A program made the position numbers and the translations under genes. 64,000 bases of DNA from Bacillota bacterium. GTDB taxonomy: Bacteria > Bacillota > Clostridia > Acetivibrionales > DTU013. The notes below the pieces were generated by a model. That model was given only the letters and a program-made list of their open reading frames with translations. It made no database searches and was not told where the DNA came from. The stretch is from the NCBI GenBank assembly GCA_023418915.1, contig JAEZYU010000027.1, positions 31,640 through 95,639 of the forward strand. Direction: 5' to 3'. This document shows positions 1-8,386 of the stretch, one piece after another (position 1 is the first letter of the stretch; each line of letters begins with the position of its first letter).

Positions 1-2263
1 GTTCACCGGTGTGGTAGATGCAAAGTCTGTGAAGCGGCCTTGTCATAGCTACATAGAGAAGCTTTATATCCAATTCATCTTCAGTATATCCGGTGATGTC
101 TGCATTGAAAATTACTACGGCGTCGAACTCCAGGCCTTTTGCCAGGCAGGAGGGCAGCACTACTATTCCGGTTTTGTACTCATCTTCCTTTCCTGTGATG
201 AGCATCACTTCGTCTACATGCTTTTTTAGTATTGAGTGGACTTCTTTGCATTCTTTCAGTGTCTTGCATATGATTGCAATGGATTTATAGGACAATCCTT
301 TGAATTCATCTATATTTTTCTTGATTTCATTGATTATTTCCTTTTTGCCGGCCATTGGTGTTATCCTTACTGCTTCGCCATGTCGTATTACTGGTCTGCC
401 CTTGCTGAGCTTACGGCTTTTTATTTTACTTATGACGATATTTGCAGCGTCCATTATTTCTACAGTGGTTCTGTAGCTCTGCTCCAAGGTCAGAAAATCA
501 TTCTTTCTGTCGTCAAAGACATTATTTGTTATCTCACTCCAGTCCTGGATGCCTCGGTAAGAGTGGATGCCTTGATTCAAGTCCCCAAGTATTGTAAAGG
601 AGCTGTCCTTTATTATCTTTTTGAGTACGTAGATCTGGAATGCACTGAAGTCCTGTGCTTCGTCTATGACCACATGCCTGACCGGTATTTTTTCATCCAT
701 GCCATATATGCAGTATTTCAGATATATTATCGGAGCGAGGTCCTCGATCTCCAGCCACCCTGATTTAAGCATGTCGGCGGTGTAAGAGCGGACGAAGCTG
801 CACATCTTGCTATCAAGCCACTGGCAGACTGATTTTCCGAAAATAGTTTCGTCATTTACCAGACTTTTGTAATATTCGAATGGGCTTAGCCGTGATATTT
901 TTTTGATATAGTCTGATACAGCGCTGTTCGATTCCTTCTCGACATTCGCAATGTCCCGGTCTCTGTCGTTTATTACCTGTGTGATCTGACTGCGGAGGTC
1001 TTCCTCACTGTGAACGGTGAACTTTATGAATGCCACCCGCTTATCGCAGTTTTCATACAATTGATTTATTATAGTCTGCTTTTTAGCTTTGATGCGGGTC
1101 TTCAGATTTTTCTTGATCTCATTGACCCTGCGGGCTATCGGCCACATTTTATATTGGCTGACGAACAGATCGTACAGCTCTTTGTATGAATAGATCAGCG
1201 TTGACCCGATTTTAAAATCTTCTTTTGGTATAAAATTTTCCTCTATTTCCCTGAGATAGATGTCAAGCGCCTTTTTGAAATGCATTGAAGCTTTAAATTC
1301 AGATGTTCTTCTCACAAGTGACAGGTGCTCTTTTTCTTCCGGACCCTTTGTATAGTCAACAAAGGCCTGCAGCTTTTCGTTGGCGTCCCTGAGCTTAAAC
1401 CGCTTTCCTACCAGATCCTGCGCAAATTCTTCGAAAGTAGTCTGCCGCACCTTTTCAACACCCAGTTCCGGCAAGACATCAGAGATATAATTCAGGAACA
1501 GCTTGTTTGGCGCAATGATCATAAAGTTTTCCGGGGTGAAAGATTTCTCATGGTTATAGATCAGATAGGCGATACGGTGCAATGCAATGGTGGTTTTTCC
1601 GCTGCCTGCGGCTCCCTGTACGATCAGAGGACGCCACATGTCTGCGCGGATGACAGCATTTTGCTCAGCCTGTATCGTAGTTACGATATCCTTGAGCCTG
1701 TTATCTGCATTGGCTCCGAGGCTGTTCTGCAGAAATTCGTCGTTGGTGGTGATATCTATGTCAAATATTTCTTTTAGCTCACCTTTTTCTATGGAGAATT
1801 GCCTTTTGAGCTGCAGCGAGCCTTCTATCCTGCCGTCGGGGCAATCAAATGAGGCATCGCCCAGTCTTCCCTCATAATAAAGATTTGCTACCGGAGCACG
1901 CCAGTCAACGATTATCAGCTTTTGATCTTCCTCGCGGATCAGCGACATTTTTCCTATATACAGCTTTTCCGCCGCATCCTTGCCGTTTTCAGCAAAATCG
2001 ATCCGGGCAAAATACGGCTTGTTTCTGGCGGACATCAGATTTTTCAGTTTGACATCCATAGTTCCCTGAAGCAATGAATTGACAATGATGTCGATGTAAT
2101 GTTGGCTGTTGTCACTGCTGAAGTGTTTTCTGGTATACTCAAGTGCACTGTCTACCTTGCCCTTTTTAGATATCGTGCTCTCCAGGCTTTTTTCCACATA
2201 CTCAAGGGTGTAATTGCATCTATTCAGCTCTTCCTTGAAGTCGGGGTGGTTGACTGCAGGCAT
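1..2263 (-). CDS. helD: HelD-type UvrD/Rep superfamily helicase (3' end outside window)
   Basis: The minus strand is open from an ATG at 2263 to the left edge, giving at least 754 codons without a stop. GGAGGTG lies 8 bases upstream of the start. Superfamily 1 helicase motifs are readable: Walker A GAAGSGKTT, motif II VIDEAQD, motif III-like TILGDLNQGIHSYRG, an EQSYRTT segment, GLEFD and the motif VI segment LYVAMTRPLHRL. The N-terminal part is a long charged region, and a large insertion sits between motif I and motif II. This is the layout of Gram-positive HelD, the ATPase that strips RNA polymerase from stalled or terminated complexes. The alternative is a generic DNA helicase IV-like protein. 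Only a few C-terminal residues should be missing because motif VI is already present. Confidence 0.9.
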   Translation of the reverse strand, partial: MPAVNHPDFKEELNRCNYTLEYVEKSLESTISKKGKVDSALEYTRKHFSSDNSQHYIDIIVNSLLQGTMDVKLKNLMSARNKPYFARIDFAENGKDAAEKLYIGKMSLIREEDQKLIIVDWRAPVANLYYEGRLGDASFDCPDGRIEGSLQLKRQFSIEKGELKEIFDIDITTNDEFLQNSLGANADNRLKDIVTTIQAEQNAVIRADMWRPLIVQGAAGSGKTTIALHRIAYLIYNHEKSFTPENFMIIAPNKLFLNYISDVLPELGVEKVRQTTFEEFAQDLVGKRFKLRDANEKLQAFVDYTKGPEEKEHLSLVRRTSEFKASMHFKKALDIYLREIEENFIPKEDFKIGSTLIYSYKELYDLFVSQYKMWPIARRVNEIKKNLKTRIKAKKQTIINQLYENCDKRVAFIKFTVHSEEDLRSQITQVINDRDRDIANVEKESNSAVSDYIKKISRLSPFEYYKSLVNDETIFGKSVCQWLDSKMCSFVRSYTADMLKSGWLEIEDLAPIIYLKYCIYGMDEKIPVRHVVIDEAQDFSAFQIYVLKKIIKDSSFTILGDLNQGIHSYRGIQDWSEITNNVFDDRKNDFLTLEQSYRTTVEIMDAANIVISKIKSRKLSKGRPVIRHGEAVRITPMAGKKEIINEIKKNIDEFKGLSYKSIAIICKTLKECKEVHSILKKHVDEVMLITGKEDEYKTGIVVLPSCLAKGLEFDAVVIFNADITGYTEDELDIKLLYVAMTRPLHRLCIYHTGE

Positions 2264-2465
2264 GTTTTGGCACCTCCATTCGTTCTGATTTGTATTCGGC
2301 GTGATTTGTGCTTACGTTTGGTCGAACTTTTCTGCACGGAATTACATTTTACTAGATACCGGGAATAAAATAAAGGCGGCATATCGTCTAAATGTACAGA
2401 TGCCGTATCCGGCTGCGGCAAAATATCTGCAGAAGTATAGATTTCACAATTTTATAAGGTTTTGC

Positions 2466-2494
2466 TTGACATACTGACATTTTAAGCCTACAAT
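2466..2494 (+). promoter_or_regulatory. Consensus sigma-A promoter with no protein gene downstream
   Basis: TTGACA at 2466-2471 and TACAAT at 2489-2494 are separated by exactly 17 bases, so transcription should begin near 2501. The next thing downstream on this strand is a terminator hairpin, not a gene. Confidence 0.7.
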
Positions 2495-2500
2495 AAAATA

Positions 2501-2570
2501 GGAAAATGCGAAAGGCCATTGGGTCTGGAAGTGTAGAATTGTAGCCGGTTTATGTAAACCGGCTTTTGTA
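2501..2570 (+). ncRNA. Putative small RNA or mini-leader transcript, about 70 nt
   Basis: The transcript would run from the start predicted by the promoter at 2466-2494 to the terminator at 2543-2567. It contains a 12-codon frame (ATG at 2506, TAG at 2542-2544), but the ATG lies only about five bases from the expected transcript start, so there is little room for a ribosome binding site. I do not recognise a known riboswitch or RNA family. No plus-strand gene follows; the next gene is the convergent SLH-transglutaminase gene. It could be an orphan leader left from a lost gene or a trans-acting RNA. Confidence 0.45.
2543..2570 (+). terminator. Rho-independent terminator of the 2.5-kb small transcript
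   Basis: A stem of AGCCGGTTT (2543-2551) pairs with AAACCGGCT (2556-2564) around a four-base loop, followed by TTTTGTATTTT. The T-rich side is on the plus strand only. Confidence 0.75.
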
Positions 2571-2595
2571 TTTTCCCATGACACAACGGCTTATC

Positions 2596-2653
2596 AACCG
2601 TACTTTAATCGGGATCTGCTCATTAACCGTACTCTAATCGGGATTTGCCAACT
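2596..2653. repeat. Two direct copies of a 29-bp unit
   Basis: Units at 2596-2624 and 2625-2653 share the core AACCGTACTYTAATCGGGAT with few differences. They lie between the small transcript and the 3' end of the SLH-transglutaminase gene. No function is apparent. Confidence 0.6.
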
Positions 2654-2707
2654 TTGAGCCTGCTGCGCAATGGTGTCCTTATATAGAATACCGACAACGT
2701 CAATTCC

Positions 2708-4474
2708 TTACTCGAAGTATTTGATGTCGAATATGCGTATGATTCCAAGATCCTCATTGATAATACATAAGTATTTCATAACGATGTCTGTTTTGAATAT
2801 CAGATCGGAAAGATTGGAATAGTTGTTTTTGGAATAATCAGTAACCTTGAGCTCTATAACAGAGCTGCGCTTCTTCAGCTCATCTGTCAGTACCTTGTCA
2901 AAGGTTTCCCTGCTTTCTGCTATCATATTGCATTTATTGTAGTAACTGTTTTTTGTACTGCTGCAGGAGGGAAACATCTCTCTGTTCCAGGTGTATGCCT
3001 TCATCATTTCGCTGTCTGTCAGGTTGAAATAGCTGTATGTCAGTATTTCTGTACCGCTGTTTGTCACAGGGTCGTCATTAGTTACATCCAAGTGGTAGTA
3101 GTCGCCGTCGATCTTGACAATATTCCAGGCATGTCCATCAGTAACATCGCTGTCTACAGCATTTCCGGTGACCACCAGGCATTCGATGCCGGCCAGGTCA
3201 CAAAGCAGCTTCATGCCCTCTGCATAACCCTCGCAAACCGCATATCCGGACACAAGGCAGCCGTATTCCTCAAAAACGTAATCCGGCAGCTTGTCTGTCA
3301 GGTAGTTATCATAATCATACCTTGTATTGTTTACTATATAGTCGTGAAGATTTTTTTCCTTTTCGAACTCTGACATATCCATGGAGATATTCTCCGCTAC
3401 TATGTATCTTCCCTCGTCGATCGCAGCTTTTACTCTTGCTCTTCTGGCATCGTATTCGCTCTTGGGGTATCTGAATTCTAAAGTCAATTGCATACTGCGG
3501 CTACTACAGTTGTATTTCCATGACTTAACAAAATCATTGACACCGGTGATTTTTTCCGAAGCTGTTCTGGCTATGGAAAATGCTTCCTTGTAATCCTGAG
3601 CTACATCTCCGCTATAACCGGTTATATCCAGTTCTAAATCGGCACTGAAATTTATAAGAGTTTTTGTGAGAAGTCTGACCAGATCATTATAGTTTTTTAT
3701 CACATATCCGTTGGCTGTTGTACGGGGTGTGAATGATACGGCATCTCCGTAATGTTTTTGAAATTCTGACGGATAAAATCCCATTATCTCGGCGGCCGGT
3801 CTGAATATGGCCTTATCGATATCGACCAGTTTCTCAGCAAGCGTACGGGATGATCCTTTTATCTTCACCTTCAAAGCATTATGTGAAACTGCTACAAGGT
3901 CGCTTCGCAAAAAGTATGGCCTGCTTAATAAATCTGACAATTCTGCATCAGACAAAAGACCGATCTCCCGGGCCTTGGCCAGCGCATTATCATAGCTGAA
4001 ATCTATGTTGTCCTGATAGCCCATCGAACGAAGCACGAAGGTCACATACTGTTTGGCGGACAGCAGTTCATTCGCCCCGAATGAACCATTGCCGTTGCCT
4101 TTGGTTATACCGTTTTGATACGCATACCCAACATAGTTATTTGCCCACGATGGTACATCTGTGAATGGATGTGAGTAGCTACCCTGTCTGACCTGATATT
4201 CCTTACCCAGCAGGCGGATAAGCATTGCGGTGCCCTCGGCTCTGGTTGGGGCACGGTCGAGCTCAAAATACACAGGTTTATTGTTAAGGAGTCCGAGAAC
4301 CTTCAAGTCGATAGCTTTCTCATAATTGGATGTGTCGGAGGTCAAATTACCGACAGGCTGCGAAGAGGTGTTATTTATTGATGGCATGGAAACAACAGCA
4401 GCATGGATAGGCAGGCCGACGGACACTAATATCAGTATTAATATAACTATCAGTATTTTTATTTTTGACCGCAT
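2708..4474 (-). CDS. Secreted SLH-domain protein with transglutaminase-like cysteine protease domain
   Basis: About 588 residues. The N-terminus has a basic start, a long hydrophobic stretch (ILIVILILILVSVGL) and an AxA-like cleavage region, so it is exported. The first third contains SLH-type sequence (FTDVPSWANNYVGYAYQNG, then a second partial unit), which would bind the protein to cell-wall polymers. The C-terminal half has a transglutaminase/CYK3-like fold with the Cys in GYAVCEGYA, the His in DGHAWN and the Asp in HLDVTNDD as the expected triad. The likely role is a wall-associated peptidase or crosslinker; the substrate is unknown. Start choice is uncertain: ATG 4474 lies 14 bases after GGAG (4489-4492), whereas ATG 4486 is only two bases from it. 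Confidence 0.85.
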   Translation of the reverse strand: MRSKIKILIVILILILVSVGLPIHAAVVSMPSINNTSSQPVGNLTSDTSNYEKAIDLKVLGLLNNKPVYFELDRAPTRAEGTAMLIRLLGKEYQVRQGSYSHPFTDVPSWANNYVGYAYQNGITKGNGNGSFGANELLSAKQYVTFVLRSMGYQDNIDFSYDNALAKAREIGLLSDAELSDLLSRPYFLRSDLVAVSHNALKVKIKGSSRTLAEKLVDIDKAIFRPAAEIMGFYPSEFQKHYGDAVSFTPRTTANGYVIKNYNDLVRLLTKTLINFSADLELDITGYSGDVAQDYKEAFSIARTASEKITGVNDFVKSWKYNCSSRSMQLTLEFRYPKSEYDARRARVKAAIDEGRYIVAENISMDMSEFEKEKNLHDYIVNNTRYDYDNYLTDKLPDYVFEEYGCLVSGYAVCEGYAEGMKLLCDLAGIECLVVTGNAVDSDVTDGHAWNIVKIDGDYYHLDVTNDDPVTNSGTEILTYSYFNLTDSEMMKAYTWNREMFPSCSSTKNSYYNKCNMIAESRETFDKVLTDELKKRSSVIELKVTDYSKNNYSNLSDLIFKTDIVMKYLCIINEDLGIIRIFDIKYFE

Positions 4475-4558
4475 TTTAATTACCATCACTCCGGATTACT
4501 CATGACATAAAATTTTACCCGTCATAACCATTCGGATCGTATATATAAAAAATCAGGG

Positions 4559-4810
4559 TAATAACGAGGTGAAAGATGTTCCCACCTCTCAACGTATTCC
4601 CAGCCCTTCATTCTGAAAAGCACCAATACGTATTTTCAAACCCTTCGGGTTGAAAAACGCTATGTGGCAGGTACTGATTTGCCTTTCAGATATTTTCTTT
4701 CGAATAATCGAAAGAAAACGATGCGGGCATATCTCCAGCCTCGTTGAAACACCGTTGAGGTAAGAAAATTTTTCTACGCAAATTTTCTTTGAAGCGAAGT
4801 GCTATTATCG
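4559..4810 (+). repeat. Dispersed palindromic element, copy A (long form)
   Basis: It begins TAATAACGAGGTGAAAGATG and ends TTTGAAGCGAAGTGCTATTA. It shares with copies B and C the blocks ATATCTCC, CTCGTTGAAAC, GAGGTAAGAAAAT and AAATTTTCTTTGAA. It also contains several internal hairpins, including CTTTCGAATAATCGAAAG, a block shared with copy D. It lies between the SLH-transglutaminase gene and the TnpB relic. Confidence 0.6.
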
Positions 4811-5032
4811 CCTCTTTTTATCTTACCATAATGTGCAGATTCACTACATTATTATAGCAGTATGTGAAAAAATATGCAATATTTTGACATCAAATCAATG
4901 TAAAATATACCATAAATACCCATACAACTTACTGAGTTGAATCCAAATAATGATTTATCATTTATCACTAAATACAAGAAGACGCCTACCTCTTACCTAC
5001 ATATCTTGTGGAAGCGAGGGCGTAGGTGGGTG

Positions 5033-5276
5033 ATGAATTGTTCAGGGTGTGTCAGGTATGTATTCAATCATTACCTCGAAAAGAGGATCAGATGCTGGGA
5101 AGAGGAACACAGAAGGTTTTCATATAATGATTGTTCAAGTGATATGACAGCCTTAAAGCAGGAGCATACTTGCCATAAGGGAGTGGATATGCTCTGAGTG
5201 TGGGACAAGGCATGACAGGGATATCAATGCAAGCATCAATATCTTGAGTCAAGGCAGGAAGATGAACGCTTCCTGA
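5033..5276 (+). pseudogene. tnpB: TnpB (IS605 OrfB) relic, N- and C-terminal fragments
   Basis: From ATG 5033 one frame encodes a typical TnpB N-terminus (RYVFNHYLEKR, then SYNDCSSDMTALKQE). A second frame, 5160-5276, encodes the conserved C-terminus LAIREWICSECG followed by TRHDRDINASINIL, which carries one CxxC of the zinc finger and the RuvC-III Asp. About 270 residues of RuvC core are missing between them and the two pieces are out of frame, so no nuclease can be made. Confidence 0.75.
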
Positions 5277-5408
5277 TAGATAGTAAACATGAATAACTAG
5301 GGTTGGGACGACCCGAAGTCACGCTTGTGGAGACAGTAGGTTACGACCTCGATGAAGCAAGAATCCTCCAACTTCAAATCGCTCGCAATTAAGTGAGGGA
5401 GGTTCAAA
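5277..5408 (+). other. IS605 right end with omega-RNA-like scaffold
   Basis: After the TnpB stop comes GGGTTGGGACGACCCGAAG, then a GATGAAGCAAGAATCC segment and a terminal AAGTGAGGGAGGTTCAA. In this family the region makes the guide (omega) RNA, with the guide lying immediately beyond the right end, here from about 5408. Preservation of the end while the protein is deleted is seen; transcription is not known. Confidence 0.45.
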
Positions 5409-5537
5409 TACTGATACAGAAGGCTGAATGGAACAAAGAGGACAGTATCAGTTGCTTCGAATCAGCAGCTGATCTGTCCCCAGCGTCATAAGTATATCGC
5501 CGCCAAAGATTATTCAACGGCTTGCTGCAATGATATG

Positions 5538-5681
5538 TTATTCCTTGTAGTATCCACCTTCGCCTTCTCTTCCGAAAATGGCAGGGAACAGCAGGATTAT
5601 TACCACTATGATGATTATGATCCAAATCCAGTTTGTTCCGAAACCGCACCCGAAAAGTCCGCCTCTTTCATTTTCTGCCAT
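5538..5681 (-). CDS. 47-residue single-pass hydrophobic microprotein (YjcZ-like)
   Basis: From ATG 5681, preceded by AAAGGAG nine bases upstream, the frame encodes MAENERGGLFGCGFGTNW, then an unbroken Ile/Val/Leu membrane segment and a short charged Gly/Tyr tail. The short Gly/Cys-rich head plus one transmembrane helix resembles tiny spore- or membrane-associated proteins of the YjcZ type in spore formers. It is the first of three such genes on this strand. Function is unknown. Confidence 0.7.
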   Translation of the reverse strand: MAENERGGLFGCGFGTNWIWIIIIIVVIILLFPAIFGREGEGGYYKE

Positions 5682-5713
5682 ACCATACACTCCTTTCATA
5701 TATTAAAGCTTTG

Positions 5714-5842
5714 TTATTCTACGATGTTTGTATCTACTCTTGAATAACATTTCCTGTCATCTGTGAACAAAAGAAGAAACAGGATGATGAAAAACAATAG
5801 AGCACAATCGTTAAAAACGTTTCCTGCGAGTCCTTTTGACAT
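5714..5842 (-). CDS. 42-residue hydrophobic microprotein
   Basis: ATG 5842 follows AAAGGAGG with a good spacing. The protein starts MSKGLAGNVFNDC, continues with the membrane stretch ALLFFIILFLLLF and ends with a polar tail. The block NxFNDxxxxLFFIILFLLLF is shared with the neighbour at 6089-6193, so the two are paralogues. It is probably an integral membrane peptide. Expression timing and role are not visible from the sequence. Confidence 0.65.
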   Translation of the reverse strand: MSKGLAGNVFNDCALLFFIILFLLLFTDDRKCYSRVDTNIVE

Positions 5843-6008
5843 TGGAAATACCTCCTTTATTTGGCATGTTAGACCCTGCTGCCTTCTATATCATATTCAG
5901 AGTGGCTTTTATGTGTTACTGATACAGCCGGATTTTCGACTCTACTGTATGTGACAGGCATTTGAAGGCCCAGAGGGGCAGAAGTGCATTGATCTATACT
6001 TCCTCTGC

Positions 6009-6036
6009 AAAGCAAAACCACCCTTGGAGGGGTGGT
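6009..6036 (-). terminator. Minus-strand terminator of the 34-residue microprotein gene
   Basis: ACCACCC (6017-6023) pairs with GGGTGGT (6030-6036). Read on the minus strand, the hairpin is followed by TTTTGCTTT. It lies about 50 bases after the microprotein stop codon. Confidence 0.6.
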
Positions 6037-6088
6037 TCCTGCGTTAGATCCATGTATTGCAGCCGATTATCTCTTTACATACCGCTGT

Positions 6089-6193
6089 TTAGTAGTACCC
6101 TCTGTTATCGAAGAACAGCAGCAGGAAAAGAATAATAAAGAACAAAATCGTGCAATCATCATTGAAAATGTTACCGCATCCTCTTTCTGCCAT
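6089..6193 (-). CDS. 34-residue hydrophobic microprotein
   Basis: ATG 6193 is preceded by AAAGGAGGCCTCC. The product begins MAERGCGNIFNDDC, followed by TILFFIILFLLLFF and DNRGYY. It is a close relative of the 42-residue protein at 5714-5842 and has its own terminator, so it can be a separate transcription unit. The Cys-Gly head plus a single membrane segment suggests a small membrane-inserted protein of the kind made during sporulation; this is inference. Confidence 0.7.
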   Translation of the reverse strand: MAERGCGNIFNDDCTILFFIILFLLLFFDNRGYY

Positions 6194-6489
6194 TATGGAG
6201 GCCTCCTTTCGACCATTGAGTTGACATAAATTTAACCGCTAGTTTAATTTATTCTTCTTTAGTGAAAAGTGTTACAGAGTATGAGAAGTATCTGCCATCT
6301 GATTAAAACTGTGCTGTCACTACCATTATATTATCGGGGCATCAAGTCGGTGACAGAATAACACACCATATCCGGCCAAAGGTTTCCACTAAAATATTCA
6401 AAAAATATTCGAAAAATCGACAAAATACTTCCATAAAATTCACATTCATTGTATAATTGTTATATATGGTTATTTCATGGAGGTGTGGC

Positions 6490-7101
6490 ATGGATTTGTC
6501 AGAAGGAACTGTTGTGACGATTAGACATTATTCCATGATTAACGTATTCAGCAGCATTGTGTGTAATGTAAACGACGATTCAATCGCAGTAAGGCTTCCA
6601 AGAGAGTGTATGAAAGCTACTTTTATGGAAGATGATCCGATCGTAGCGGCATATGAATCAGATGCAGCAGTCAATATCAAGGGCGGCAAAGTGCTGAAAT
6701 TCAATAGAGCAGAGGAACTGCTCGTCTATTCGGAGGATGTGCCTGACGAGGGCAGCAGAATGCGCTCATATGAACGATTTCCCGTTTCATTGTACGCAGA
6801 TTACCGGGTAGCGGAGGCTTTGGGCAATAAAAAGAGCTTCGCTCTGGTAAAGGATATAAGTGAGTATGGCGTTATGATATATTCAAAGGAATCCCATTTC
6901 AAAGGCCTGAAGCTGCTTATGGACATCTTTCTGACAAGAGATATTCTTTCCCTCACCGCAGAAATAGTCAGGAAGGTCGAATGCGGCGCTTATTACGAAT
7001 ACGGCCTGAAAATCAAGCATAGCGGGCCGGTAGTCTTCAATCATATCAAGAATTACGTCAAAAAAGAGCAGGACGAATTGATAGGCAAGTACTCAAAATA
7101 G
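6490..7101 (+). CDS. PilZ-domain c-di-GMP receptor (YcgR-like)
   Basis: 203 residues from ATG 6490, with GGAGGTG at 6479-6485. The C-terminal half holds the PilZ signature: RSYERF (RxxxR) followed about 40 residues later by DISEYG (DxSxxG), which together bind cyclic di-GMP. The N-terminal half is a PilZN-like beta domain. It lies directly upstream of the Tad pilus operon but is separated from it by a consensus promoter, so it is probably a receptor that links c-di-GMP levels to the surface machinery encoded next door. The partner protein is not known. Confidence 0.9.
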   Translation: MDLSEGTVVTIRHYSMINVFSSIVCNVNDDSIAVRLPRECMKATFMEDDPIVAAYESDAAVNIKGGKVLKFNRAEELLVYSEDVPDEGSRMRSYERFPVSLYADYRVAEALGNKKSFALVKDISEYGVMIYSKESHFKGLKLLMDIFLTRDILSLTAEIVRKVECGAYYEYGLKIKHSGPVVFNHIKNYVKKEQDELIGKYSK

Positions 7102-7162
7102 CTGTTGCTGTAGTATCCTGCGCATCTCTGAAAAATAAATAAGAAAAAATTGTAAAACTTAA

Positions 7163-7191
7163 TTGACAGAAAATGGACATCCCCATATAAT
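7163..7191 (+). promoter_or_regulatory. Sigma-A promoter of the Tad pilus operon
   Basis: TTGACA at 7163-7168 and TATAAT at 7186-7191 have the ideal 17-base spacing. Transcription should start near 7198, about 50 bases before the TadZ start codon. Confidence 0.8.
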
Positions 7192-7249
7192 ATAAGCGTA
7201 TCCATAATATTACATATTATTTGTTGTTGTAGGGTCAGGGGGGAGCGAT

Positions 7250-8386
7250 TTGGGGAGACTCAGTCTTGTTTTAGCAGATAATGATGCTGAATATATTCGT
7301 AATCTTGAAAAATATCTTATGATCAATTACCCGAAAAGATTTGAGATACTGTCTTTTTCTTCTTCTGACACTTTAAATGCCTTTCTGCAAAATCAACCGA
7401 AAGTAGACATACTCCTCATGAATAAAAGAATGATCAACGACAGAACAGAGACTTATGCTGCCGGAGTTGTACTAGTACTTGCGGAACATGAAGTTGAGGA
7501 AACCCCCTGTGGTTATGAATCAATCAGAAAATATCAGCATATCGACAGGCTTGTTTCAGAAATAATACGGCTGTATTCAGCAAAAAGCACCGGAAATTGT
7601 CCGATGTCAGGTTGCAAAAACACACGAATTATCAGTGTTGTTTCGCCATCCGGCGGAACAGGGAAAAGCTGCATTGCAGCCGGATGCAGTATTATAAGTT
7701 CAGGACATGGGCTTAAGTCATTCTATCTGAATCTTGAGGACATACCCTCCACAGAGGTATTCTTCAATGGTGATTCTGTCCAAAGCTTCTCAAAAGTAAT
7801 ATATCATCTGAAGGGCAGCAGTAATCTATGGCTCAGGCTGGAGGCATCGAAGTGTACCGATATCAGAACCGGTGTACACTTTTTCATGACTCCTGAGAAT
7901 ATAACTGAAATGGATGAGGTGGAAGAACAGGAGGTTATACGGCTTATCAAAGAATTTAGGTCAAGCGGTGTATATGACATTGTCTTTATTGACCTGCCTG
8001 CCGGGCTCGACAAAAGGAATTCTGCTGTTTTAAGGTATTCCGATAACATTTTGCTTGTTCTTTCACAACAAGGTAATATGCAGATAAAAATTAAAGAATT
8101 CAATAAAGGCCTGGATCTGCTCGAACGCAAATGGAAGACAGACATTACCGGAAGGATACTGCCTGTGTTGAATTTTTTTGATAGGAAAGAGAGAACCGGC
8201 TCTGCTTTTGGATATGAGCCGGCTGCTTTGATACCTGATTGCTCACATTCATTCCATGACAATGAACATAGTACTCCTGTAAATAATGTGTCCTTTGTAT
8301 CAAGTCTAAGCGGCATTATTGACTATATATTCACCGACAAACCAATAGCCTGTATCACAGGGAACGGGGGTGAATATATTGCTTGA
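7250..8386 (+). CDS. tadZ: TadZ/CpaE-like pilus assembly ATPase (MinD/ParA fold)
   Basis: 378 residues from a TTG start at 7250 behind GGGGGGAG. Residues 1-110 resemble a degenerate response-regulator receiver domain, and from about residue 127 a MinD-type ATPase begins (IISVVSPSGGTGKS deviant Walker A, later VFIDLPAGLD). TadZ proteins localise the Tad secretion machine at the cell pole or membrane. It is the first gene of the pilus operon and overlaps the next gene, TadA, by 17 bases. An aspartate for phosphotransfer is not obvious in the receiver-like part, as is usual for TadZ. Confidence 0.85.
   Translation: MGRLSLVLADNDAEYIRNLEKYLMINYPKRFEILSFSSSDTLNAFLQNQPKVDILLMNKRMINDRTETYAAGVVLVLAEHEVEETPCGYESIRKYQHIDRLVSEIIRLYSAKSTGNCPMSGCKNTRIISVVSPSGGTGKSCIAAGCSIISSGHGLKSFYLNLEDIPSTEVFFNGDSVQSFSKVIYHLKGSSNLWLRLEASKCTDIRTGVHFFMTPENITEMDEVEEQEVIRLIKEFRSSGVYDIVFIDLPAGLDKRNSAVLRYSDNILLVLSQQGNMQIKIKEFNKGLDLLERKWKTDITGRILPVLNFFDRKERTGSAFGYEPAALIPDCSHSFHDNEHSTPVNNVSFVSSLSGIIDYIFTDKPIACITGNGGEYIA

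Larger units (their letters stand above)
4937..5408 (+). mobile_element. Internally deleted IS605/IS1341-type element (TnpB only)
   Basis: The segment holds the beginning and end of a TnpB gene and a right end that finishes in the conserved GAGGGAGGTTCAA sequence near 5407. There is no TnpA. Possible hairpin-forming sequence (GCCTACC and GTAGGTGGG) lies near the left side at about 4984-5032. The exact left boundary cannot be fixed. Confidence 0.65.

Noticed and set aside
236..763. 175-codon plus-strand frame at the left end
   Set aside because: It is the antisense of the HelD coding sequence, which has clear helicase motifs.
5404..5649. 81-codon minus-strand frame
   Set aside because: It overlaps the 47-residue microprotein in another frame and has no start signals; the microprotein has the better ribosome binding site and a membrane segment.
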